From Flavihumibacter soli (lineage in GTDB: Bacteria; Bacteroidota; Bacteroidia; Sphingobacteriales; Sphingobacteriaceae), in contig NZ_JAAFZB010000096.1 in the NCBI RefSeq assembly GCF_010692725.1, positions 248,001-312,000 of the forward strand: 64,000 bases of DNA, read 5' to 3'. The notes beneath the pieces were generated by a model that ran no database searches, was not told where the DNA came from, and was given only the letters and a program-made list of their open reading frames with translations. A program made the translations under genes and the position numbers. This document shows positions 34,279 to 42,282 of this stretch, piece by piece (within the stretch, counting starts at the first letter, position 1; every line of letters begins with the position of its first letter).

Positions 34279-36642
34279 TCAGTCCCTCGCCAATACGGCT
34301 TCCATTCTCTTTTCAAGATCTACATAAGCATCATCGGCTAAGTTGAATACAACTTTGATGATCTCACCACCCTTGAATTCGAACTTCGGTTTATAGGCAC
34401 TACTTACCGCATCGCCTCCGTCATAGCCGATACACAATCCCTCTCCGGCAAGTGCGTAGTGCCCGGATTGAGTCCGAAAATCTGCCTCGGCCTTTGTGTC
34501 GTGATCAAGATGCAGTTTCATCCGTCCGAGTACTTCCAGGTTTTTGCTGATAGATTGTTTATTGAACTCAACACCAATGATATGCTTGCCCGGTTTCGGC
34601 GCATCGCAACTGAGAGTCTGTTCGGGCGGAACGCCGAGGAAATTATAAACGAAATGAATCTTGCCGTCTTTTACAAAAAGCGAATAACCACCAAATCGCG
34701 AGCCCTGGGCGAAAATGACGCCCTGGGCATCATCCTTGAATTCCACTTCCGCCAAAATCTTAAAGGAAGCGCCCAGTGTTCGTGCGGCAGAGGCTTCCGG
34801 AACCTCCGAAGTTCCCGGATAGTATGTATAGCTTCCGCTGGCTGGAGGCGCCTGGTGGAATTCCATTTCATGTATGGTCGCAACGCCAACGTCGATCAAA
34901 GGCAGCACATTATTCTTCTTCGCTTCTTCAAGCCACAGTTTCTTGAGTTCTTCCAATTTTTCGGGGTATTTATCGGCGAGATTATTCGCTTCCGACCGGT
35001 CTTCATCCGTATTGTACAATTCCCACCGATCCTTATCAAAATTTCCCTGGTCAGAAGGCAGCGGTGCATGTTCGGCAGCAGCCTTCCACCCTTTGTGCCA
35101 GATGCCTCTCGTTCCGCACATTTCATAATACTGAGTCTCTTTTCTGGTAGGCGTACTGGCATTGTCGAACGTATATTTCATCGATACGCCGGCCAGGGGA
35201 GCCTGCTTCACCCCATCGATGTAATCGGGCATCGGAATGCCACAGCACTCCAGGATCGTAGGAACGATATCGGTACAATGATGGTACTGATCACGCAGCT
35301 CCCCCTTTGCCTTAATTCCCTTCGGCCAATAAATAACCAAAGGGTCACAAGTGCCGCCTGCATAGGAAGCGTATCGCTTGAACATTTTGTAGGGAGTGGA
35401 AAAAGCTGTTGCCCAGCCTGTAGGATAATGATTGTAGGTGTCAGGACTTCCAAGCTTGTCGATCATCTCCATATTCTGCTTGATGTCGTCGGGATAGCCA
35501 TTGAAGAAACGGTTCTCATTTACGGAACCATTCGGGCTTCCTTCCCCCGAGGCGCCGTTATCGGCGCAATAAAATACCAATGTGTTCTCCAGTTGCCCTG
35601 ATTCGTCGAGGTAATCGATCAGGCGCCCTATTTCAACATCGGTATACTCTGAAAATGCCGCATATACTTCAGCCATACGGCTGAACAATTTCTTTTCATC
35701 ATCATTCAGCGTATTCCACGGGCGAACAGAGTCGCCTTCTGCCAGTATTTCCTTAGGCATCGGATTGATCGGGGTAAGCTCCGTATCCTTTGGCAAAATG
35801 CCCCGATCGATCATCCGCCTGAGCACCCATTCCCGATAGGCCTCATAGCCATCGTCAAACTTTCCTTTATACTTATCAATATATTCCTGTGGAGCATGGT
35901 GCGGGGCATGGTTAGCACCCGGACAATACCACATGTACCAGGGCTTGTCGGGCTGCGACTGCTTCATGTCTCGAATGTATGTTATCGCCTTATCTGCGAG
36001 ATCTTTCGACAGGTGATATCCTTCTTCTGGCTGATAGGGCTGGTCAATAAAATGGTTGTCCTCTATGATCTCGGGATACCACTGGTTGGTCTCGCCCCCG
36101 ATAAAGCCGTAGAATCGGTCATAACCCAGCCCGAGCGGCCATCTTTTTTTGGAAGCGCCGATGCTAAAAGCATCGACAGGGACATTGTGGTTCTTGCCGA
36201 TCCAGAATGTGCCCCAGCCTGCATCACGAAGGATCGTTGCGATGGTTCCGTTCTCAAGTGGTATATGCCCATTGTAACCCGGAAATCCTGTCGCCGCTTC
36301 AGAAATTGTCCCATAACCGTTTTGGTGGTGATTGCGGCCCGTCAAAAAGCACGAACGGGTTGGTGAACAAACTGCAGTCGTATGCCATTGCGTATAGGTT
36401 AACCCTTCCTTTGCCAGCCTGTCCATAGTGGGCATGTCTATGCGCCCCCCATAAGGTGACCAAGCTGCCTGCCCGGTATCATCGTAAAGGATCACCAGGA
36501 CATTTGGGGCTCCTTCAGGAGCTTTGGTATCCAGGAATGCCGGCCAGTCAGGTTTCGAATCGCGTACGTCCAGGCTTATCGTGCCACGAAACCCGTTCTG
36601 TGAACCGTAGATATTTTCAGAACGTTGGTCTGATGGTGTCAT
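34279..36642 (-). CDS. Long arylsulfatase, CSPTR motif
   Basis: A 787-residue type I sulfatase. The first metal ligands are in LYDDTG (Asp54-Asp55), and Cys92 is the formylglycine residue in AVCSPTRSCFLTG. WIGKNHNVP, ANHAPHHAP and CADNGASGEG follow. A C-terminal jelly-roll-like domain of about 150 residues includes SLFVKDGKIHFVYNFLG. No leader peptide. It is the first gene of the second leftward run and probably the native counterpart of the GC-rich copy at 30079. The long form resembles the mycobacterial AtsA-type class; the substrate is unknown. Confidence 0.92.
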   Translation of the reverse strand: MTPSDQRSENIYGSQNGFRGTISLDVRDSKPDWPAFLDTKAPEGAPNVLVILYDDTGQAAWSPYGGRIDMPTMDRLAKEGLTYTQWHTTAVCSPTRSCFLTGRNHHQNGYGTISEAATGFPGYNGHIPLENGTIATILRDAGWGTFWIGKNHNVPVDAFSIGASKKRWPLGLGYDRFYGFIGGETNQWYPEIIEDNHFIDQPYQPEEGYHLSKDLADKAITYIRDMKQSQPDKPWYMWYCPGANHAPHHAPQEYIDKYKGKFDDGYEAYREWVLRRMIDRGILPKDTELTPINPMPKEILAEGDSVRPWNTLNDDEKKLFSRMAEVYAAFSEYTDVEIGRLIDYLDESGQLENTLVFYCADNGASGEGSPNGSVNENRFFNGYPDDIKQNMEMIDKLGSPDTYNHYPTGWATAFSTPYKMFKRYASYAGGTCDPLVIYWPKGIKAKGELRDQYHHCTDIVPTILECCGIPMPDYIDGVKQAPLAGVSMKYTFDNASTPTRKETQYYEMCGTRGIWHKGWKAAAEHAPLPSDQGNFDKDRWELYNTDEDRSEANNLADKYPEKLEELKKLWLEEAKKNNVLPLIDVGVATIHEMEFHQAPPASGSYTYYPGTSEVPEASAARTLGASFKILAEVEFKDDAQGVIFAQGSRFGGYSLFVKDGKIHFVYNFLGVPPEQTLSCDAPKPGKHIIGVEFNKQSISKNLEVLGRMKLHLDHDTKAEADFRTQSGHYALAGEGLCIGYDGGDAVSSAYKPKFEFKGGEIIKVVFNLADDAYVDLEKRMEAVLARD

Positions 36643-37000
36643 GATCTCTGATCTTTAAATAGTTTCACATATGCACTTGTCGGGATAGATCTTACCATTA
36701 TCTGCCTATTTCGCAAGATCCATTAAACAGTTTGGGGGCTAATTCAATAGGGTCCAGCCCGCTCCAGTGCAGCGAGCCAGGGCGTTTTCTGAGCTGTCGA
36801 GAAAAAAGGCAATGCTGAGAGGCGCATTCCGGTAAGGCTGCTTTTAATGGCTATTTCCATAGGCGGTAAACCAGGAAGCTTCATAGGCTGTTGCGACACT
36901 CAGTCAGATAGAATTCAATGCCGCAACATATCCTGATGGAAGAGCAATATTAAATACAATTACTCTGCTATAAAACAGTGAGATACAGGTATAGAGAAAA

Positions 37001-37028
37001 GTGCAACATATTGATAGAATTGTGCCTC
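37001..37028 (+). promoter_or_regulatory. Candidate operator, 21-bp-spaced half-sites, upstream of sulfatase operon 2
   Basis: GTGCAAC at 37001-37007 and GTGCCTC at 37022-37028, 21 bp apart. The block from TAAAACA (36971) through TATAGA (36990) to ATTGATA (37010-37016) aligns gap-free with 21792-21837. It lies 359 bp upstream of the long sulfatase start and 250 bp upstream of the kinase. Confidence 0.45.
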
Positions 37029-37050
37029 TATGGATCGAGTATATCTACTG

Positions 37051-37127
37051 TAGGTCAGGTAGCACTCAGGTAAAGGTTAGTCCACTAAATTAGCGGACTA
37101 ACCACTAGCAGACCCCTGCCTGACCTA
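37051..37127. repeat. Nested inverted repeats (possible cruciform or structured RNA)
   Basis: Outer arms TAGGTCAGGTAG (37051-37062) and CTGCCTGACCTA (37116-37127) match at 11 of 12 positions. Inner arms GGTTAGTCC (37075-37083) and GGACTAACC (37095-37103) match perfectly. The inner loop is 11 nt. No T run follows on either side, so it is not a standard terminator. Confidence 0.6.
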
Positions 37128-37251
37128 AGCACTTCACATCGCCTTTGTTGCTAATGGATATAAAAATATTTGCAAGCGATGCACTTACAAGACATTCGCT
37201 TATATTGCTACTTTTTAGAGCCTTCTTATCCCAAAAACGGGGGTTACACAC

Positions 37252-38772
37252 ATGGATACGAATAAAGCAACAGCGAATACAATGATAGAAGGCATGCTGC
37301 AAACCGCACTTATTTCTGCGCCCATTCCGATCCTGGTTTTTGAGGGCCTCGACATGAGGCTTACCTATTGCAACGATGCGCTGCTGGAACTCTGGTCAAG
37401 GGATAAAAGCATCATTGGAAAGACATTTCTGGAGATCCGGCCTGAACAACGGGACCAGCCTTTCCCGGAACTGCTGAAAAATGTATTTCTTACCGGGAAG
37501 CCCCATACCGATTCAGAAGCCCTGGCCTATATTGTTAAGAATGGTATGCCGGTTGCCTACTATTTCGATTACTCTTATACCGCCATCCGGGATCAAACGG
37601 GGATAATTATCGGTATCCTTGTTATCTGCAGGGATGTCACCCAGCAGGTGCTTGCCAAAAACAAGGTGCTTGAAAGTGAAGCCCGGTTCAGGAACACAGT
37701 GCTTCAGGCGCCGGTAGCTATGGCCATTATCAAAGGGCCTGATTTTATCGTCGAAACGGCAAATAAAGAAAGCCTGCAGCTCTGGAGCCGGACCGCAGAT
37801 ATAATTGGTAAAAAGATCGCAGAGGTCTTTCCGGAAGTTCAGGAACAGGGATTCCTGAATATTCTCAATCAGGTTTATGAAACAGGTGAACTATACCATG
37901 GCAACGAAGTACCGGTTGAGCTGATGAGTTCCTGGCAGCGGATAACTGTTTATATCGACCTGGTCTTTCATCCGATATTTGAAGAGGGTAGGGTGACATC
38001 GATCATGACTGTCGGTTACAATGTGACTGAACTGGTTAAGGCACGTAAAGACGCTGAAAAAAGCGAAGCTGCTGCGATCGAAGCCAGGAATAAACTGGAA
38101 TTGGCGCTTGCTAAAAAAGATGAATTTATCAGCCTTGCCAGCCACGAACTAAAAACACCTTTAACCAGCATCAGCGGCTATCTGCAGGTGATGGAGCGCT
38201 CCAATTTCGAGGGACGCAACAAACTGTTTGTGCAGAAGACATTTCAGCAGGTCAAGAAGCTTAGCAGCCTGGTCTCAGATCTGCTGGACGTTTCCAAGAT
38301 CGAAGCGGGCAGGCTGCAGCTTGTGCGCTGTCCTACAGTTATCAGGGAAGTTATTGATGAGGCCATCGACCTTATCAGGCACGCGCACCCCGATCAGGAG
38401 ATCGGTTTCAGTTCCGATGCAGATAATGTTTCCGTCAACGTTGACCGGCACCGTATTGAACAGGTGCTAATGAACCTCCTGTCGAACGCGATTAAATACA
38501 CGCCCGGTAATGAAAAAATAGAAATAAGACTCAGTGCCGATAATACAAACGTCAAAGTTGAAGTACAGGATCGCGGGATCGGCATCGCCGAATGCCATAG
38601 AACCAAGATCTTCTCTAAATTTCATAGAATCGACGAACTGAATCCGGTGATCTCCGGCCTGGGTATAGGCCTCTATATATCCCGGCAAATAATTGAACGC
38701 CACGCCGGTGACTTATGGGTTGATAGTGAACCGGGGAAAGGAAGTAGTTTTTGTTTCACATTGCCGCTATAA
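37252..38772 (+). CDS. PAS-PAS sensor histidine kinase (orphan)
   Basis: A 506-residue kinase. Two PAS domains lie at about 20-130 and 145-262, a short coiled linker follows, and the HisKA domain has the phospho-acceptor His298 in ASHELKTPLTSISGY. The HATPase domain has the N box (IEQVLMNLLSNAIKY), G1 (DRGIGIAE) and G2 (GLGIGLYISRQ). No membrane segment, so it is a soluble cytoplasmic sensor. No response regulator adjoins it; the CheY-like protein at 8357 is a possible partner. The kinase core is closely related to that at 60455, including a shared 22-base DNA identity. Confidence 0.9.
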   Translation: MDTNKATANTMIEGMLQTALISAPIPILVFEGLDMRLTYCNDALLELWSRDKSIIGKTFLEIRPEQRDQPFPELLKNVFLTGKPHTDSEALAYIVKNGMPVAYYFDYSYTAIRDQTGIIIGILVICRDVTQQVLAKNKVLESEARFRNTVLQAPVAMAIIKGPDFIVETANKESLQLWSRTADIIGKKIAEVFPEVQEQGFLNILNQVYETGELYHGNEVPVELMSSWQRITVYIDLVFHPIFEEGRVTSIMTVGYNVTELVKARKDAEKSEAAAIEARNKLELALAKKDEFISLASHELKTPLTSISGYLQVMERSNFEGRNKLFVQKTFQQVKKLSSLVSDLLDVSKIEAGRLQLVRCPTVIREVIDEAIDLIRHAHPDQEIGFSSDADNVSVNVDRHRIEQVLMNLLSNAIKYTPGNEKIEIRLSADNTNVKVEVQDRGIGIAECHRTKIFSKFHRIDELNPVISGLGIGLYISRQIIERHAGDLWVDSEPGKGSSFCFTLPL

Positions 38773-39011
38773 AGTTTATGGGGTTATAGGCTTATAGGTT
38801 TACGCTGCTTCAAAACATACTTTTAAACAAGGTCAAACAAAATCAAACGCAATTATTATCATTGCGAAAATTTCCGTGCATCCATATTCAGCCGATGAAA
38901 ATTGACAGTAACTGCTGTTCAATTCACCATTCGGGCGGGAATATATTTAATTGAATTGCTTCGGAGAAAAATGCATGCAACCTTAAAATTTTGGACACGT
39001 AATATCGTTAT

Positions 39012-40325
39012 ATGAAAAAACTTTTACCCCTTTTTGCCTTATTCTTCTCTATCCAGGTAAACGCCCAGACTTCCTATACTACCATCGATTCACTGATCGG
39101 CCGGATTAAGACCCTCCAGGCCGGTGCGGAAAACTTAAATTATACTGAGGATGGCAAGACCGTTCAACTCTCCTTTTCTCCGGATAACTTCGGGGTACTG
39201 ATACACAACAGGCTGGCTTATAAATCAGTTTATAAATCTGAGGGTGAAAAAGAGATTCAGGAAATCATTGAAAATATTGATCTGTCAAAGGCAACGGCAT
39301 TGGAAATTATTGAACGCGGGAACCTGGGTACGGTGAGAATGACCTTTCCGCCGGGGCACCTTAAGCCAATGATCTTTATAAACGGGGAACTTCAAAATGC
39401 CCCGGAGGTTACCACTCTGGACTTCTTCTGCAAGCTGGATGCTAATTCCTCAAATCCGGAAGCCCTATACGGATTGCTTGTGGATCTGACCAGCAATTTT
39501 AAACAGGAGACCGGCCGTATCAGCAGCATCAAAGCGCAGTCAGTTTCGTCACAATGGTCTGCATTGCAAAAGACTGTATATCCGGAAAGCTTGAATAGCT
39601 ATGCCGCTTTTTTGAAAGAAAATCCAGGCTCCATATACGCTGCCGAAGCAACGAAAAAGCTTGAGGCGCTTAAGGCACGGAAAATAAAAGAGGACCAGCG
39701 TGCAGCTGAGGCAGCGGCATTAAACGATAAGGTATTGAGCCTGGCCCGTTACGGCGACCAGTCTTACAGAAATTACAAATACTATCAACAAGCAGACTCC
39801 GTGCTCAGCTCGCTGATGTTAAATTATAAGGAAGCTGAAATAGGCAATAGCCGGTACGCTGCATTGAAAACCTATCAGCCGGAGCTAAAACTCCGATACA
39901 ACTGGAACAGGGAGTACTATCAGAAAAAAGGCATGATTGACGAATATGATCGCCTGGTGGAACGTACTGCCATGCTAAACAGCGACTTCATGAGAAAGAA
40001 CAATGCCACTGTCAATGGAACAATGTATGTTAAAGCTACTTTGCTTGCCATCGGCGGGATCGCTACCATGGTTGGCGGGTATGCTGTAATTGCCAAAGAC
40101 GACGCGTTCACTCCCGCCACGCGCCAGGGACTGCTTACTTACGGCGGCGGCGGATTCGGGATCGGTATGCTATGGACCATGATACAGAGTGGTGGCGTAA
40201 AAAAAGCTGGTCGAAGAGCCTCAGCAAGTCAGAAAGAGGCCGATAATTTAAAATCTTCGCTGGGCGAAGTGCTTAATAAGCGGAACCAGTCCCTGAACGG
40301 CCGCTCTTTAATTAATGTCAACTAG
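39012..40325 (+). CDS. Exported hypothetical protein with a C-terminal membrane hairpin
   Basis: A 437-residue protein. The signal peptide ends near residue 18 (SIQVNAQT). The middle is charged and probably helical. Near the C-terminus two hydrophobic Gly-rich segments (about 336-358 and 374-393) form a likely membrane hairpin, followed by a basic tail. I do not recognise a family. It lies 52 bp upstream of the DUF4189-WD40 gene, and the two may be expressed together, possibly as an envelope complex, but that is inference. Confidence 0.7.
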   Translation: MKKLLPLFALFFSIQVNAQTSYTTIDSLIGRIKTLQAGAENLNYTEDGKTVQLSFSPDNFGVLIHNRLAYKSVYKSEGEKEIQEIIENIDLSKATALEIIERGNLGTVRMTFPPGHLKPMIFINGELQNAPEVTTLDFFCKLDANSSNPEALYGLLVDLTSNFKQETGRISSIKAQSVSSQWSALQKTVYPESLNSYAAFLKENPGSIYAAEATKKLEALKARKIKEDQRAAEAAALNDKVLSLARYGDQSYRNYKYYQQADSVLSSLMLNYKEAEIGNSRYAALKTYQPELKLRYNWNREYYQKKGMIDEYDRLVERTAMLNSDFMRKNNATVNGTMYVKATLLAIGGIATMVGGYAVIAKDDAFTPATRQGLLTYGGGGFGIGMLWTMIQSGGVKKAGRRASASQKEADNLKSSLGEVLNKRNQSLNGRSLINVN

Positions 40326-40377
40326 GCAACGCTTCCCGCAATTCATTAAATCAAACACAATCTGAATAATCCTGTTC

Positions 40378-41874
40378 ATGAAACATTCTTTTCCGCTTCT
40401 GCTGATCTTTCTTCTTCTTTTTGTATTCGGCCCTGTCGCAGCACAGCAGCATAATCTGAAGGCACCCACTAACTGCCGCTACGCCAAAGGGCCTGTGCCC
40501 GCTAACTATATTGCCTGCGGCGCCTGCGAAAAGGATAAGGAAAAAGATAAGGACGCAAGAGATGAAGAAAACAGGAAACGCGAACTGGCGAAACCTAAGT
40601 ATAGTGCCCTTGCGGTAGACCGTAAAAACGGGTTTTATTATGGCTGGTCATACGACTATCGGACACTTGCAGAGGCGGAACAAAAAGCACTTCTGGAGTG
40701 CGAAAAAAGGGGCGGAGACTGCTCTATCGTTTTATCGTTCTCAGGTGCGGGATGCGCAGCCTATCGTACAATAAGCGGCACCGTTGGTACGGCCTTTGGC
40801 TGGGGAATAGCTGCGAGCAAAGAGGAGGCCGACGCTATTGCGACCAGGGAATGTTTGGAAAGAAGCGAGGGCAAAACACCTTCGAATTTCGTATGGGCAT
40901 GCAACTCGACCACTACCGCGCCCTTAAAGGAGATCTACAATGCGAAAGATGAAATCGGGGGCACGGAATTTAAAGGGAAACTTGGCAGCACGCATACGGT
41001 CGCCTTTTCGCCGGACGGCAAGAAGCTGGCTACCGGCAGTGGAGCTTATGTCCGGCTATGGTCTTACCCCTCGATGAAATTGCTCCGTGAAATGAAGTCG
41101 AATGACAAATATCGCGGTTCGATTACTGCTGTTGCCTTTTCACCTGATGGAAAAACATTAGCCAGTGGCGAGAATAACGAAGTAAAATTATGGGAGGTGT
41201 CGACCGGCAAACTTATCCGGGTGCTGGGGAAGCATGATTATGAAGTACCCGGACTATCCTTTTCACCGGACGGCAAACTTTTGGCCACGGGCGGGGAATT
41301 CAGCAGGGATAAAGGGAAAATATGGGACCTTGCTACAGGGAACGTGATACATGAGTTAAGCGGCCATGAATTTGGGATCCGCTCCACTCCTTTTTCGCCT
41401 GATGGCAAAACGGTTGCTACTGTAAGCGTCGACGGCTCTTTCAAATTCTGGAACGCAGCGACTGGTAGCCTCCTGAGAACCATGACGGCGACCAATGAGC
41501 AATTAATGGAGGGTGAATTTTCGCCGGACGGCAAAACATTTGTTACCATCGCATTTGACGGCGATAACAGTGTGAAACTATGGAACGTTGCTACAGGCAG
41601 CCTGATCCGGAACTTCGGTTCCCACGACGGATATCTTGGTTATGCTGTAAATTTCTATATGGGCAGTGATAAGATCATCTCCGCCGGCTATAACGATACT
41701 ATGATCATATGGGACGTTCAGACCGGTTCCCGTCTGGCAACAATGAGCGATACTAATATCTGGCGCCTGGCCGTTGCCCCTGATGGAACGGTGGCCGCAG
41801 CAGGCGTAAGAGGCATTCAGCTATGGGAGCCTGACGGATCAGGAGGACTGAGAAAGGCAAAAACAATTGAGTAG
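40378..41874 (+). CDS. Exported DUF4189-WD40 repeat protein
   Basis: A 498-residue protein. A signal peptide ends near residue 22 (FGPVAAQQ). A Cys-rich region at about 70-175 resembles DUF4189 (AEAEQKALLECEKRGGDCSI, then GAGCAAYR). About six or seven WD40 repeats fill 200-490, marked by the recurring core FSPDGK (FSPDGKKLATGS, FSPDGKTLASGE, FSPDGKLLATGG, FSPDGKTVATVS). The repeats would form a beta-propeller that binds another protein in the periplasm or at the surface. Secreted WD40 propellers joined to DUF4189 are not common. No catalytic residues are evident. Confidence 0.82.
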   Translation: MKHSFPLLLIFLLLFVFGPVAAQQHNLKAPTNCRYAKGPVPANYIACGACEKDKEKDKDARDEENRKRELAKPKYSALAVDRKNGFYYGWSYDYRTLAEAEQKALLECEKRGGDCSIVLSFSGAGCAAYRTISGTVGTAFGWGIAASKEEADAIATRECLERSEGKTPSNFVWACNSTTTAPLKEIYNAKDEIGGTEFKGKLGSTHTVAFSPDGKKLATGSGAYVRLWSYPSMKLLREMKSNDKYRGSITAVAFSPDGKTLASGENNEVKLWEVSTGKLIRVLGKHDYEVPGLSFSPDGKLLATGGEFSRDKGKIWDLATGNVIHELSGHEFGIRSTPFSPDGKTVATVSVDGSFKFWNAATGSLLRTMTATNEQLMEGEFSPDGKTFVTIAFDGDNSVKLWNVATGSLIRNFGSHDGYLGYAVNFYMGSDKIISAGYNDTMIIWDVQTGSRLATMSDTNIWRLAVAPDGTVAAAGVRGIQLWEPDGSGGLRKAKTIE

Positions 41875-41880
41875 GTATGA

Positions 41881-42065
41881 GGTATCAGGTAGGTATGAGC
41901 TATCAGCAGTCAGCTATCAGCTATCGGCTTATTTGTCCCTTCGGTTTTTAAGAGCTTTCAGGTATCAGATGTCAGGTATCAAGGTTTCAGCTGTCAGCTG
42001 TCAGCTTGTTTGTCCCTTCGGCTTTTAAAAGCTTTCAGGTATCAGCTAGCAGCATTCAGCTGTCA
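41881..42065. repeat. Intergenic array of TATCAG/TGTCAG units
   Basis: A stretch made of GGTATCAG, AGCTATCAG and AGCTGTCAG words. Within it a 57-58 bp unit occurs twice, at 41911-41968 and 41988-42044, both containing TTTGTCCCTTCGG and ending AGCTTTCAGGTATCAG, with a period of about 77 bp. It lies between convergent gene ends. Related short copies are at 11905-11935. Confidence 0.75.
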
Positions 42066-42197
42066 GCTCTGGGAAGGCAGGTGTAGGTGTGAACCATCAG
42101 CCTTCCCCTTCCATCCTTCCATCCTATTATCTCGGGCTATAACTTACGATCTACTACTTATTACGTTTCACTTAATACTTACAACTCCATTCCTTCC

Positions 42198-42226
42198 ATT
42201 CTTAATTCTTAATTCTTAATTCTTAA
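42198..42226. repeat. Tandem heptamer (ATTCTTA)4
   Basis: Four perfect ATTCTTA units plus one base, about 57 bp after the end of the leftward regulator gene. Similar arrays follow two other leftward genes. Confidence 0.75.
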
Positions 42227-42282
42227 ACCTTCCATCTTTGATCCTTCATCTTTGTTCTTTGCTCCTTACTCCCAACTCCCAA

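Larger units (their letters stand above)
36643..37251. other. 609-bp divergent intergenic region
   Basis: The longest gene-free stretch in the window, between the long sulfatase (leftward) and a histidine kinase (rightward). No ORF with coding character. It holds the candidate operator at 37001, with its conserved upstream block from 36971, and a nested inverted repeat at 37051-37127. The first 200 bp show nothing distinctive. Confidence 0.5.
41875..42282. other. Convergent intergenic region, repeat-filled
   Basis: 408 bp between the ends of the WD40 gene and the regulator gene. About half is TATCAG-type repeat and a further part is heptamer; the rest is pyrimidine-rich on the plus strand (for example CCTTCCATC words). 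No ORF with coding character and no clear terminator hairpin. Confidence 0.6.

Noticed and set aside
34459-35601. 380-codon open frame on the plus strand opposite the long sulfatase
   Set aside because: It lies wholly inside a well-supported sulfatase gene, its translation has no recognisable domain, and long antisense frames are expected opposite genes with this codon bias.
37105-37302. 65-codon leftward frame overlapping the kinase start
   Set aside because: Cys-rich with no leader or domain; it overlaps the inverted repeats and the start of a certain gene.
41881-42065. Repeat array considered as a CRISPR
   Set aside because: The units are degenerate, there are no unique spacers of even length, and no cas gene is present in the window.
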